A DNA stretch of 64,000 bases from F1-120-MAGs118 sp013360535 (GTDB lineage Bacteria > Planctomycetota > UBA1135 > GCA-002686595): assembly GCA_026647215.1 (NCBI GenBank), contig JAPKHC010000008.1, positions 48,328 through 112,327 on the forward strand, in the 5' to 3' direction. The translations under genes were made by a program, and so were the position numbers. This document shows positions 31,880-40,739 of this stretch, piece by piece. The notes beneath the pieces are model-generated. The model was given only the letters and a program-made list of their open reading frames with translations. It ran no database searches and was not told the DNA's origin. Position 1 is the stretch's first letter. Each line of letters starts with the position of its first letter.

Positions 31880-33093
31880 AGCTCCCGATCTACATGGACT
31901 ACCAGGCCACGACCCCGTGCGATCCGCGCGTGGTCGAGGCGATGCTGCCCTACTTCACCGAGTCCTTCGGCAACGCCGCGAGCCGCAACCACCGCTACGG
32001 CTGGGAAGCGGAAGAGGCCGTCGAGAAGGCGCGTGGGCAGATCGCCGAGCTGATCGGCGCCAATCCGAAGGAAATCGTCTTCACGTCGGGCTCGACGGAG
32101 TCGATCAACCTCGCGCTCAAGGGCGTGGCGGAGATGTACGCCGAGAAGGGCAAGCACATCATCACCTGCTCGGCCGAGCACAAGGCCGTGCTCGACGTCG
32201 CCAAGCACCTCGAGCAGCAGGGCTTCGAGGTCACCTACCTGCAGCCCGACAAGTCCGGCCGGGTCTCGGTCGAAGCGGTCGCGGCGGCGCTGCGGCCCGA
32301 CACGATCCTCGTGGCGCTGATGTGGGCCAACAACGAGGTCGGCACGCTCAACCCGATCCGCGAGATCGGCGCGCTGTGCCACGAGAAGGGCGTGCTGTTC
32401 TTCACCGACGCGACGCAGGCCGCCGGCAAGGTGCCCGTGGACGTCGAGGCCGACCACGTCGACCTGCTGTGCCTCTCGGGCCACAAGATCTACGGCCCCA
32501 AGGGCGTCGGCATCCTCTACGTGCGCCGCCGCAACCCGCGCGTGCGCCTCGTCGCGCAGATGGACGGCGGCGGTCATGAGCGCGGCATGCGCTCGGGCAC
32601 GCTCAACGTCCCGTCGATCGTCGGCCTCGGCAAGGCCTGCGAGCTCGCGCGGCAGGAATTGCCGAGCGAAGCCGCGCGCACGGCCGCGCTGCGCGACCAC
32701 CTCGAGAAGCGCATCTTCGCCGAGCTCGACTTCGTGCACCTGAACGGCAACCGCGAGCACCGCCTGCCGAACAACCTGAACGTCAGCTTCGCCTACGTCG
32801 AGGGCGAGAGCCTGATCATGGGCATCAGCGACGTCGCGGTGTCCTCGGGCTCGGCCTGCACCTCGGCCAGCCTCGAGCCCAGCCACGTATTGCGCGCGAT
32901 GGACGTAGGCGAGGACCTCGCCCACAGCTCGATCCGCTTCGGCATCGGCCGCTTCACGACGCAGGAAGAGGTCGACTTCGCCGCGAGCAGCGTGATCGGC
33001 GCCGTCAAGCGCCTGCGCGAGCTCTCGCCCCTGTACGAGATGGCCCTCGAGGGCATCGATCCCAAGACCGTCAACTGGCAAGCGCCGCACTAG
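31876..33093 (+). CDS. iscS: Cysteine desulfurase IscS
   Basis: 405 residues. A PLP enzyme that removes sulfur from cysteine and hands it as persulfide to IscU. It opens with YMDYQATTPCDPRV, has the PLP-stacking His in SAEHKAVL, the Schiff-base Lys in LSGHKIYGPKGVG (near 207), and the active-site Cys in SSGSACTSASLEPSHVL (near 328) on a long loop, which places it in the IscS/group I class. Coupled to iscR by ATGA. Confidence 0.96.
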   Translation: MKLPIYMDYQATTPCDPRVVEAMLPYFTESFGNAASRNHRYGWEAEEAVEKARGQIAELIGANPKEIVFTSGSTESINLALKGVAEMYAEKGKHIITCSAEHKAVLDVAKHLEQQGFEVTYLQPDKSGRVSVEAVAAALRPDTILVALMWANNEVGTLNPIREIGALCHEKGVLFFTDATQAAGKVPVDVEADHVDLLCLSGHKIYGPKGVGILYVRRRNPRVRLVAQMDGGGHERGMRSGTLNVPSIVGLGKACELARQELPSEAARTAALRDHLEKRIFAELDFVHLNGNREHRLPNNLNVSFAYVEGESLIMGISDVAVSSGSACTSASLEPSHVLRAMDVGEDLAHSSIRFGIGRFTTQEEVDFAASSVIGAVKRLRELSPLYEMALEGIDPKTVNWQAPH

Positions 33094-33128
33094 ACTCTTC
33101 GACCACGCGCCCCGCGCGAGAACAAGCC

Positions 33129-33524
33129 ATGGCCTACAGCAAGAAAGTCATCGATCACTACTCCAACCCGCGCAACGTCGGGTCGCTCGACAAGAGCGCC
33201 TCGACCGTCGGCACGGGCGTCGTCGGCGCGCCCGAGTGCGGCGACGTGATGAAGCTCCAGATCCAGGTCGAAGGCGACCGCATCGTCGACGCCAAGTTCA
33301 AGACCTTCGGGTGCGGCTCGGCGATCGCGAGCTCGTCGCTGGCCACCGAGTGGATCAAGGGCAAGACGCTCGACGAGGCGCTCGCGATCCAGAATACGCA
33401 GATCGTCGAGGAACTCTCGCTGCCGCCGGTGAAGATCCACTGCAGCGTGCTCGCCGAGGACGCGATCAAGGCCGCCGTCAACGACTACAAGTCGAAGCAG
33501 GCGCCGAAGGAGCAGCAGCCGTGA
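33129..33524 (+). CDS. iscU: Iron-sulfur cluster scaffold IscU
   Basis: 131 residues. The three cluster cysteines are in GAPECGDVMK (near 37), FKTFGCGSAIASSS (near 62) and KIHCSV (near 105). The LPPVK motif directly before the last Cys is the sequence recognised by HscA, which agrees with hscA being in the same operon. The N-terminus YSKKVIDHYSNPRNVG is typical of IscU. A TAGACT sequence overlaps the iscS stop 35 bp upstream and could be an internal promoter. Confidence 0.96.
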   Translation: MAYSKKVIDHYSNPRNVGSLDKSASTVGTGVVGAPECGDVMKLQIQVEGDRIVDAKFKTFGCGSAIASSSLATEWIKGKTLDEALAIQNTQIVEELSLPPVKIHCSVLAEDAIKAAVNDYKSKQAPKEQQP

Positions 33525-33847
33525 TCTCGCTCACCGAACGTGCGGCCCACGAGGTCAAGCGCATCGTGACGGAACAGAAGCTGCCGGAACTGACGGCGCT
33601 GCGCGTCGGCGTCAAGGGCGGCGGCTGCTCGGGCTTCTCCTACACGCTCGGCTTCGACGACCAGGTGTCGGAGACCGATCAGATCTACGAGCTCGAGGGC
33701 GTGCGCGTCGTCTGCGACCCCAAGAGCTTCCTGTACCTGAACGGCACGCAGATCGACTTCGAGGACAACCTGATGGGCCGCGGCTTCAAATTCGGCAACC
33801 CCAACGCCGCCAAGTCCTGCGGCTGCGGCGAGTCGTTCTCGGTCTGA
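33521..33847 (+). CDS. iscA: A-type iron-sulfur carrier IscA
   Basis: 108 residues from a GTG overlapping the iscU stop. The HesB/IscA fold has the three conserved cysteines: KGGGCSGFSY (near 36) and the C-terminal SCGCGESF. It accepts clusters from IscU or binds iron and delivers to apoproteins. FEDNLMGRGFKFGNPNA is a conserved family segment. Confidence 0.95.
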   Translation: MISLTERAAHEVKRIVTEQKLPELTALRVGVKGGGCSGFSYTLGFDDQVSETDQIYELEGVRVVCDPKSFLYLNGTQIDFEDNLMGRGFKFGNPNAAKSCGCGESFSV

Positions 33848-33856
33848 CGTCTCTCC

Positions 33857-34495
33857 ATGGCTGCCTGCACGAACTGCGGGGCGGAACTCGAGACCCCGCT
33901 GGCGTGTGGCGCCTGCGGGAAGCTGTTCGAGTCCGAACGCGAGCTGACGCCGTTCGAGACGCTCGGTCTCGCGCCCACGTTTGAGCTCGACGCGCGCGAG
34001 CTGCGCCGCCGGTTGCTGCGGGCGAGCCGCCTCGTGCACCCCGATTTCCACGGTGGCTCCGACGCGTCCGCTCGCGAGGCCGCCGAACGCGCGAGCGCGC
34101 GCCTCAACCGCGCCCACGAGCTGCTCGCCGATCCCGCCGCACGCGCCGACTGGCTCGTGCGTGCGCTCGGAGGCCCGAGCGAGAGCGAGCAGCGCCAGAT
34201 GCCGCAGGCGTTCCTGATGGAAGTGCTCGAGTGGAACGAGACGCTCGACGCCGCGCGCGAGGCCGCGCCGGGCTCGCCCGAGCGGGCCGCACTCGCAGGG
34301 CTCGCCGCCAGCTTGCGCGAGCAGCGCGAGGAAGTGCTCGCGGGCCTCGCGCGCCTGCTCGTCCCGCTCCCGCCCAAGGGCTCTCCCGCGCTCCCGCAGG
34401 CGCGCGCGCAGCTCAACGCGCTGCGTTACCTTGCCACGACTCTCGCCCAGATCGACGCGCTCGCGCTCGAGCAGGCCTCCCCCCACCGATCGTGA
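33857..34495 (+). CDS. hscB: J-domain cochaperone HscB with N-terminal zinc ribbon
   Basis: 212 residues. An N-terminal CTNC...CGAC pair (about 4-21) forms a zinc ribbon, absent from E. coli HscB but present in eukaryotic HSCB. The J domain (about 33-105) has HPD in LVHPDFHGGSD. The C-terminal helical part binds IscU in the family (MPQAFLMEVLEWNETLD). It stimulates HscA ATPase to transfer clusters from IscU. 9 bp after iscA. Confidence 0.9.
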   Translation: MAACTNCGAELETPLACGACGKLFESERELTPFETLGLAPTFELDARELRRRLLRASRLVHPDFHGGSDASAREAAERASARLNRAHELLADPAARADWLVRALGGPSESEQRQMPQAFLMEVLEWNETLDAAREAAPGSPERAALAGLAASLREQREEVLAGLARLLVPLPPKGSPALPQARAQLNALRYLATTLAQIDALALEQASPHRS

Positions 34496-34501
34496 CCCCC
34501 G

Positions 34502-36376
34502 ATGGGCTTCATCGAACTCAACGTCCTCAACAACGCGACCTCCAACGTCGCGCTCGGCATCGACCTCGGCACCACGAACTCGCTCGGAGCGATGTGGAAG
34601 GACGGCCGTCCGATCGTGCTGCACCCCGAGGGCGATTCCGGCTACGTGCCGAGCGCGCTGCACTTCACGGACAAGGGCACCGTCGTCGTCGGGCGCGAGG
34701 CGCGTGAGCTCGCGCTGATCGATCCGGCGCACACGCTGTTCTCGATCAAGCGCTTCATGGGGCGCGGGCTCGCCGAGCTCGAAGCCGACGTGCGCCACGT
34801 GCCGTGCCCGGTGTCGGAGACCGCGAACGGCGTCGTGCAGTTCGAGATGCGCGGCCGCAAGTTCACGCCGCAGGAGCTCTCGGCGCTGATCCTGATGAAG
34901 GTGCACGACCAGGCCTGCAAGGCGCTCGGTGGCCTCGAGGTCACCAAGGTCGTCATCACGGTGCCGGCCTACTTCGACGACACGCAGCGCCAGGCGACGC
35001 GCGACGCGGCGCGTTTCGCGGGCCTCGACGTGCTGCGCATCGTCAACGAGCCGACGGCGGCTTCGCTCGCTTACGGCCTCGACCAGCGCAAGCAAGGCAA
35101 GGTCGCGGTGTACGACCTCGGCGGCGGCACGTTCGACGTGTCGATCCTCTCGATCGAGGACGGCGTGTTTCAGGTGCTCGCGACCAACGGCGACACGCAC
35201 CTCGGTGGCGACGATTTCGACCGCACGCTGGTCGACGTCGCGCGCAAGGAACTGGCGGCCGTCGTGCGCCCGAGCACGCTCGAGGACCGCGCTTTCCTGC
35301 AGCTCTTGCGGCTCGCCGCCGAGCGCTGCAAGATCGACCTGACGACGGATCCAGAGGCCTACCTGCACGTCTCGCTGCCGGAATCCGGCGTGCAGTGGCG
35401 GCGCAAGGTCACGCGCCAGGAGTTCGATGCGCTCACCGCGCACCTGATCGAGCGCACGCTGCATTCCTGCCGCCGCGCCATGGCCGACGCGAAGCTCGAG
35501 CCGAAGGACATCGACGAGGTCGTGCTCGTCGGCGGCTCGACGCGCATCCCGGCGGTGCGCACGCGCATCGAGAAGTTCTTCGGCCGCAAGCCGCACTGCG
35601 AGCTCAACCCCGACGAGGTGGTGGCGCTCGGCGCTGCGGTGCAGGCCCACGTCTTGATGGGCGGCACGCGCGATGTGCTCCTGATGGACGTCACGCCGCT
35701 CTCGCTCGGCATCGAGACCATGGGCGGCGCCGTCGCCAAGATCATCCAGCGCAACTCGACGATTCCTTGCCACGCGACCGAAGGGTTCACGACCTACGTC
35801 GACAACCAGACCGGCATCGACTTCCACGTCGTGCAGGGTGAGCGCGAGCTCGCCGCCGACTGCCGCTCGCTCGGCCGCTTCAAGCTGACCGGCATCCCGC
35901 CGATGCCCGCCGGAATGCCGCGTGTCGCCGTGCGTTTCCACATCGACGCCAACGGCATCCTGACCGTGACCGCCAAGGAAGAGGCGACCGGCAAGAGCGC
36001 GCGCATCGAGATCAAGCCGATGAACGGCCTGACCGACGGCGAGGTCGAGACGATGCTCAACCTCGCTTACAAGAACGCGCGCGAGGACTTCGACGCGCGC
36101 CGCGCGGCCGACCTGCGCACCGAGATCGGCACGATGGCTCGCGCGAGCGAGCGTGGCCTCGCCCAGGCGGGAGCTGCGCTCGACCGCGAGACGCGCCGCG
36201 ACGTCGAGGAAGCGCTCGCCGCCGCGCGCACCGCCGCCGCGGACCTCAAGCTCGACGCGACGACGCTCCAGAAGCGCCGCGACGAGCTCGAGCGCGCCAC
36301 GCTGCCGCTCGCGGCGCTTCTGATGGACCACGTCGCCAAGTCCGCGCTCTCCGGCAAGCGCCTCGACGAGGTCTGA
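34502..36376 (+). CDS. hscA: Hsp70-type chaperone HscA
   Basis: 624 residues, near the E. coli HscA length (616). The actin-like ATPase has phosphate-1 GIDLGTTNSLG (about 19-29), connect-1 VPAYFDDTQRQATRDA, phosphate-2 VYDLGGGTFDVSIL and adenosine VLVGGSTRIPAVR. The substrate-binding domain is about 400-520. It lacks the long acidic tail of DnaK. Position between hscB and iscX, and the LPPVK motif of the neighbouring IscU, support HscA over a general DnaK. Confidence 0.92.
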   Translation: MGFIELNVLNNATSNVALGIDLGTTNSLGAMWKDGRPIVLHPEGDSGYVPSALHFTDKGTVVVGREARELALIDPAHTLFSIKRFMGRGLAELEADVRHVPCPVSETANGVVQFEMRGRKFTPQELSALILMKVHDQACKALGGLEVTKVVITVPAYFDDTQRQATRDAARFAGLDVLRIVNEPTAASLAYGLDQRKQGKVAVYDLGGGTFDVSILSIEDGVFQVLATNGDTHLGGDDFDRTLVDVARKELAAVVRPSTLEDRAFLQLLRLAAERCKIDLTTDPEAYLHVSLPESGVQWRRKVTRQEFDALTAHLIERTLHSCRRAMADAKLEPKDIDEVVLVGGSTRIPAVRTRIEKFFGRKPHCELNPDEVVALGAAVQAHVLMGGTRDVLLMDVTPLSLGIETMGGAVAKIIQRNSTIPCHATEGFTTYVDNQTGIDFHVVQGERELAADCRSLGRFKLTGIPPMPAGMPRVAVRFHIDANGILTVTAKEEATGKSARIEIKPMNGLTDGEVETMLNLAYKNAREDFDARRAADLRTEIGTMARASERGLAQAGAALDRETRRDVEEALAAARTAAADLKLDATTLQKRRDELERATLPLAALLMDHVAKSALSGKRLDEV

Positions 36377-36378
36377 GC

Positions 36379-36585
36379 ATGCCTCGCCCGCTCGGCTGGA
36401 CCGACGTGCGCGCTCTCGCCGAGGCCCTCGAGGCCGCCCACGCCGACGTCGACCTCGACCGCCTGCGCTTCACCGACATGCACCGCTGGATCACGGAACT
36501 GCCCGGCTTTTCCGGCGATCCCAAGGCCTCCAATGAAAAGCTGCTCGAGGCCATCTACCTCGCCTGGCGCGAAGAGCGCGAATGA
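36379..36585 (+). CDS. iscX: IscX
   Basis: 68 residues, the expected size. It has the IscX pattern: LGWTDVRALAEALEAAHADVDLDRLRFTDMHRWI, then LPGF and a final EAIYLAWREE. IscX binds IscS and modulates its activity, and may act as an iron-responsive brake. It follows hscA by 2 bp; no ferredoxin gene lies between them, unlike E. coli. Confidence 0.93.
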   Translation: MPRPLGWTDVRALAEALEAAHADVDLDRLRFTDMHRWITELPGFSGDPKASNEKLLEAIYLAWREERE

Positions 36586-36983
36586 GCTCCTCGCCGCCGA
36601 TCCGCTGGGTCTCGCGCCAGGAGCTGGCCTGGAACGAGAACGCCGCATTCGAAGCCGCGCTCGACTTGCTCGAGAAGGAGCCGCTCGCTTCCCTCTCTCC
36701 CGAGCAACGCCTCGCCCACCTCGCCTTCCACGCCGCGCGCGCCCTCGAACTCGACCGCGACTCCTTCTTCGCCTCGACTCGCGCTCCCTTGCTCCGCGAG
36801 ACCCTCGCCGCCTTCGACAAGCTCGGCGCCACTTCGCACTCCTCCTGCCTGCGCGCCTTCCTCGCGAGCGACCTCAAGGCTGCGCACGCTGCTCTCGAGC
36901 CGCTCACTCCGCACCTGCGCCGCTACATCGACGCCTTCGAGCCCTACTTCGTCCGCGAACTGCGCCCCAACTGCACGGCGTGA
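36582..36983 (+). CDS. Unknown protein at the end of the isc operon
   Basis: 133 residues, mostly helical, no signal, no recognised domain. Features: WVSRQELAWNENAAFEAALDLLEKEPLASLSPEQRLAHLAFH, and a C-terminal block HLRRYIDAFEPYFVRELRPNCTA with the protein's second Cys. The ATG overlaps the iscX stop by 4 bp, so it is made with the cluster-assembly proteins. A role in iron-sulfur assembly is suggested only by position. Confidence 0.7.
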   Translation: MSSSPPIRWVSRQELAWNENAAFEAALDLLEKEPLASLSPEQRLAHLAFHAARALELDRDSFFASTRAPLLRETLAAFDKLGATSHSSCLRAFLASDLKAAHAALEPLTPHLRRYIDAFEPYFVRELRPNCTA

Positions 36984-37001
36984 CTCCGTCTCGGACGCGA
37001 G

Positions 37002-37616
37002 CTACTTCAGCATCTTGTAGTGAATCGGGCAGGCAGGCAGAAGTGCCTGAAGCGCCTCGATGTCTTCGGGCTCGACACCTGGGCAATCGACGATGGAGAG
37101 ACTGCGCAGCGTGGAGAGCTTGCCTAGTCGCAGGAGGTTCTCGGCGTCGAGGCCTTCCACCTCCTGGAACCAGAGTTCCAAAAGGGAATCGGACTCTGCG
37201 ATCTGCGCCACATGCTCCTGCGAAAGCTGCAGCGCGCACACTTTGAGCTCCTCGAGCGTTTCGCTCCGAGTGACAAACTCGAACGCCGTGGCATCGCTGA
37301 TCGGGACATTGAGCAGTGACACGGACCGGAGATTGGGCCAGGTTCCGCAGGCCTTGAAGCCGGCACCTGTCACGTTGGGAGTTCCCCGGATCCAGATGCG
37401 CTCGATCTCGGGCCGTCCAGCCAGTTCCATCAAGCCGTCGTCGGTGACACGCGGCCCATGCACGTCGAGTCGCCTCGCCACTGCGTGAGCTCCTGCTGCG
37501 TGGGAGATGGCGCTGTCGGACCCCAGAGAATCCTGCGAACCAGCGCCCGGACCACATCCGGCGACGATGACCGCACCGAGGGTGAGCAGGCTCGAGGCGA
37601 CGGTCCGGAGACTCAC
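37002..37616 (-). CDS. Leucine-rich-repeat-like lipoprotein
   Basis: 204 residues from a GTG. The signal ends in lipobox VAGC (Cys about 21). The mature part has about five irregular leucine-rich units, for example VTDDGLMELAGRPEIERIWIRG, LRSVSLLNVPIS and LEELKVCALQLS, of the RNI/planctomycete type that often follows the form VTDxGL. TAGCAT on the minus strand (37629-37624) ends 7 nt before the start codon. Function unknown. It converges with the isc operon. Confidence 0.75.
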   Translation of the reverse strand: MSLRTVASSLLTLGAVIVAGCGPGAGSQDSLGSDSAISHAAGAHAVARRLDVHGPRVTDDGLMELAGRPEIERIWIRGTPNVTGAGFKACGTWPNLRSVSLLNVPISDATAFEFVTRSETLEELKVCALQLSQEHVAQIAESDSLLELWFQEVEGLDAENLLRLGKLSTLRSLSIVDCPGVEPEDIEALQALLPACPIHYKMLK

Positions 37617-37751
37617 GCCAAAGATGCTAGCAGCGACAACTCAGTTCCTGTTGCGTTTCGCCAGGTGAAGCACTCAGTCGCATTGGCCGAGCATGGCGGA
37701 CCGCAGTAGGTCTCGAGCTGGACGAACACTCTGGTGAACGCAGCGCGGCGT

Positions 37752-38117
37752 TCAGGCGCCGAAGAAGGGTGAGGCGACGGAGCGCAAGCGAGTCTCTTCG
37801 GTGGCGTCGATGAAGACGATGTCGAGGTGCTGGCCCTGTTCGAAGAGGGCGTGGAAGAGCTTTTGGATCGACTCGTAGGCGGCGTCGGATTCGGTGCCGA
37901 CGAGGCAGAGGGCCATGTCGAGCGGCTGGTCGGGGCCGTAGCGGACGTGGGCGAGGTAGGCGCGCTGGATCGCGGGAACCTCGGTCAGCAGGCGTGCGAG
38001 CGCTGCGGTGAGGCGGCGCTCGCCGTCGCCGGAGGGGGCGGCGTGGAACTCGAGTTCGGAGCCGAAGTCGAGGCGCGGCGGCTCTGCGGACTTGCGGCGA
38101 CGCAGCCACTCGAACAT
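37752..38117 (-). CDS. SseB C-terminal-domain-like protein
   Basis: 121 residues. A basic amphipathic start (MFEWLRRRKS) precedes a domain resembling the C-terminal half of SseB (enhanced serine sensitivity): ALARLLTEVPAIQRAYLAHVRYG, MALCLVGTESDAAYESIQKLFHALFEQG and HLDIVFID. Here it stands alone without the N-terminal SseB domain. The function of the family is not established. It is 8 bp downstream of the gpmA stop, in the same orientation. Confidence 0.7.
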   Translation of the reverse strand: MFEWLRRRKSAEPPRLDFGSELEFHAAPSGDGERRLTAALARLLTEVPAIQRAYLAHVRYGPDQPLDMALCLVGTESDAAYESIQKLFHALFEQGQHLDIVFIDATEETRLRSVASPFFGA

Positions 38118-38125
38118 GGCGCGTC

Positions 38126-38875
38126 TCAGTGCTTCGCCTTGCCCTGGCTCGCGACGGCGTGCTGGGCGGCGGCGATTTCGGCGTCGGAGGCGAGGTAGCG
38201 GCTCGAGAGCGGCTTGAGGTTCGCATCGAGCTCGTACACGAGCGGGATGCCGGTCGGGATGTTGAGCGAGACGATCTTGTCGTCGGCGATGCCGTCGAGG
38301 TGCTTGACCAGCGCACGCAGGCTGTTGCCGTGCGCGGCGACGATCAGGCGCTCGCCCGCCTTCACGCGGGGCGCGATCTGCGCGTTCCAGTAGGGCACGA
38401 CCCGCGCGACGGTGTCCTTGAGCGACTCGGTCAGCGGCAGCTCGCTCTGCGAGAGCTTCGCGTAGCGTCGGTCGATCGACGGGTTCGCCTTGTCGCCCGC
38501 GGCGTAGGCCGGCGGCGGGATGTCGTAGCTGCGGCGCCAGACAAGCACCTGCTGTTCACCGTGGCGCGCGGCGGTCTCGGCCTTGTCGAGGCCCGTGAGC
38601 GCGCCGTAGTGGCGCTCGTTGAGGCGCCAGTCCTTGGTGACCGGCAGCCAGAGCTGGTCGAGCTCGTCCAGCACGAGCTGCAGGGTCGAGATCGCGCGTT
38701 TCAGGAGCGACGTGTACGCGGCGTCGAACTCGAAACCGGCCTCGCGCAGGCGCTTGCCGGCCTCGCGCGCCTCGCCGACGCCCTTGTCGGACAGCGGGAC
38801 GTCCTTCCAGCCGGTGAAGCGGTTCTCGCGGTTCCACTGGCTCTCGCCGTGGCGAATCAGGACGAGCTTGTGCAT
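38126..38875 (-). CDS. gpmA: 2,3-bisphosphoglycerate-dependent phosphoglycerate mutase
   Basis: 249 residues, the GpmA length. It interconverts 3- and 2-phosphoglycerate in glycolysis. The catalytic His is in LIRHGESQWNRENRFTGW (RHG at 8-10), with LNERHYGALTGLDKAE, the acid/base Glu, and the second His in IVAAHGNSLRALVKHL near 185. IPTGIPLVYEL is another signature. The ATG is 4 bp from the FTCD stop. Confidence 0.95.
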   Translation of the reverse strand: MHKLVLIRHGESQWNRENRFTGWKDVPLSDKGVGEAREAGKRLREAGFEFDAAYTSLLKRAISTLQLVLDELDQLWLPVTKDWRLNERHYGALTGLDKAETAARHGEQQVLVWRRSYDIPPPAYAAGDKANPSIDRRYAKLSQSELPLTESLKDTVARVVPYWNAQIAPRVKAGERLIVAAHGNSLRALVKHLDGIADDKIVSLNIPTGIPLVYELDANLKPLSSRYLASDAEIAAAQHAVASQGKAKH

Positions 38876-38879
38876 GGGA

Positions 38880-39521
38880 TCAGGCTCCGATGTGGGGTTG
38901 CAGGGCGGCGCGCACGGCTTCGGCGCACTCGCGCGCCTCGCGGCGCATGGCCTCGGCGGCTTCGGTGCGGGCGGCGACGTAGGCGGGGTCCTTGATCGAG
39001 GCCGCGTTGATGCGGACGTTGGCGAGCGCGGACTCGAGGCCGGCGAGCGCGGCGTGCGCTCCACTGCCGCAGTCGCTGGCGAGGTTGGGATTGATCGACG
39101 GGGCGACGTCGCGCGCCTGACGCAGGACGGCGAGCGCGGCCTCCAGCGTCTCGAACGGCACCTCGAGCGCGCCCTTCATCGCCGCCTGCACAGCCTGCGT
39201 GCGCGCCGCCTTCTCGGCGTCTTTGCTCTTGGGCAGCCCAAAAGCCGCCGTGACGCGGTCGTAGGCCTCGCTGTCGCGGTCGACGAGCGCGAGCGCCTTG
39301 GCCCGCACCTGATCGAGCGCCTCCGCGCGCGCCGTCATGTCGGCGGCGAGGGCGGCGTACTTCTCGCCGGTCGTGAAGCGCGCTGCCATACTGACCGTCG
39401 CCGCGGCGGTCGCCACGAGGTAGGCCGCGAGGCTGCCCCCACCGGGGGTCGGCGTGCGTGCGGCGAGGGCGTCGGCGAAGGCGCCGAGGGTCAGTTGGCT
39501 CAACTTGGGTGCTGAAGTCAT
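38880..39521 (-). CDS. Formimidotetrahydrofolate cyclodeaminase-family (FTCD_C) protein
   Basis: 213 residues, helical. The FTCD_C signature PTPGGGSLAAYLVATAAA (25-42) binds the folate in the family, and AAPSINPN-like DVAPSINPNLASDCGSGAHAALAGLESA follows near 140. The domain converts 5-formimino-THF to 5,10-methenyl-THF and ammonia in histidine or glycine breakdown; free-standing versions are common. The start codon overlaps that of the divergent M48 gene (CATG, 39519-39522). Confidence 0.88.
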   Translation of the reverse strand: MTSAPKLSQLTLGAFADALAARTPTPGGGSLAAYLVATAAATVSMAARFTTGEKYAALAADMTARAEALDQVRAKALALVDRDSEAYDRVTAAFGLPKSKDAEKAARTQAVQAAMKGALEVPFETLEAALAVLRQARDVAPSINPNLASDCGSGAHAALAGLESALANVRINAASIKDPAYVAARTEAAEAMRREARECAEAVRAALQPHIGA

Positions 39522-40398
39522 GGATGCGACGAAGTCGGTTGCGGGGAACGCGGGATTCTATCGCCGTGGGAGCTGGATCCGGGGCGTTTTCGAGCGTGGC
39601 TGGCTCGCGCTGGCGCTGCTCGCGCTCCTGTGCGTGGCGAGCTGCTCGACCGTCGCCGTCACCGGGCGCCGGCAGTTCAACCTGTTCTCGCCTTCGGAGG
39701 AGTCCGAGCTCGGCGCGGCGGCCTACACGGAGATGCTCGCCGAGTCGAAGGGCAAGGAGATCACGTCCGGGCCCGACTTCGACATGGTGCAGCGCGTCAC
39801 CAAGCGCATCTCGGTCGTGTCCGACGACCCCGGCTTCCAGTGGGAGGCCAAGCTGATCGACGATCCGAAGATGGTGAACGCCTGGTGCCTGCCGGGTGGC
39901 AAGATCGCCGTCTACACGGGCATCCTGCCGGTCTGTCAGGGCGAGACCGGGCTCGCGGTCGTGCTCGGCCACGAGATCGCGCACGCCATCGCGCGCCACG
40001 GCACGTCGCGCATGTCGACCACGATGGCGACGCAGGTCGGGATCGAGCTCGCGGCGACGCAGAGCGAGGACGTCGCCAAGTACCGCGAGGTCGTGCTCGG
40101 CGCCGCGAACCTGCTCGTGCTGATGCCGTTCGGGCGCGACGACGAGCTCGAGGCGGACCACATCGGCCTCGTCTACATGGCGCGCGCCGGCTACGACCCG
40201 CGCGAGGCCAAGGCCTTCTGGGAGCGCATGAGCACGGCCGGCGGCGGTCAGGAACCGCCGGAATTCCTGTCGACCCATCCGTCGCATTCCAGCCGTGTCG
40301 AGCAGATCGAGCGCCTGCTGCCGAAGGCGCTGGCCGAGTACGAAGCTGCCAAGGTGGCGCCCAAAGGCCCCCCCAAGCCGATTTCGGTCCGCCCCTAA
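39520..40398 (+). CDS. M48-family metallopeptidase lipoprotein
   Basis: 292 residues. A charged 26-residue lead precedes a hydrophobic stretch ending in lipobox VASC (Cys about 42). The M48 domain has VVLGHEIAHAIARHG (HExxH near 149) and the third ligand in DELEADHIGLVYMARAGYDP near 208. It resembles YcaL/LoiP/BepA-type periplasmic proteases involved in outer-membrane protein quality control. The only reasonable start is the ATG at 39520, which shares two bases with the divergent FTCD start. Confidence 0.9.
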   Translation: MDATKSVAGNAGFYRRGSWIRGVFERGWLALALLALLCVASCSTVAVTGRRQFNLFSPSEESELGAAAYTEMLAESKGKEITSGPDFDMVQRVTKRISVVSDDPGFQWEAKLIDDPKMVNAWCLPGGKIAVYTGILPVCQGETGLAVVLGHEIAHAIARHGTSRMSTTMATQVGIELAATQSEDVAKYREVVLGAANLLVLMPFGRDDELEADHIGLVYMARAGYDPREAKAFWERMSTAGGGQEPPEFLSTHPSHSSRVEQIERLLPKALAEYEAAKVAPKGPPKPISVRP

Positions 40399-40446
40399 GT
40401 TGTTTTCAAAGAAAGACTTACACCGAATGACCGGATCGGGACTGGG

Positions 40447-40466
40447 GCCCCGTCCGGGGCTTTCCT
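40447..40466 (+). terminator. Rho-independent terminator after the M48 gene
   Basis: GCCCCG (40447-40452) pairs with CGGGGC (40455-40460), probably with a GTCC loop on a 5-bp stem, followed by TTTCCT. It lies 49 bp beyond the peptidase stop. Confidence 0.55.
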
Positions 40467-40739
40467 AGGGTGGCGCTCCGACCGGGGGGACCCGACTCAT
40501 CCCCGGCCGAGGGCACCCGCCGCGCGGGGCCCGTTCCTGCACGGAGTCGAGCCACCGGATGCCCCACAGTCGATGACGGATCCGACGAGCGCTGATCGCG
40601 CCGGAGCGCGACACACTCGGCCGCACGCTCCCGCGCCGCGTCGCGCGCGCGGGCCGGGGATCTGCGCACTCTCCCGCGAACGGGAGGGGGCAGCCGCGTC
40701 GGCCCCCAAGCCGCGCTCCCACGCGCCCGACGGTTTCCG

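Noticed and set aside
33485..36331. 948-codon minus-strand frame across iscA-hscB-hscA
   Set aside because: Antisense shadow of the isc operon. Codon bias fits the plus strand and no motif is present.
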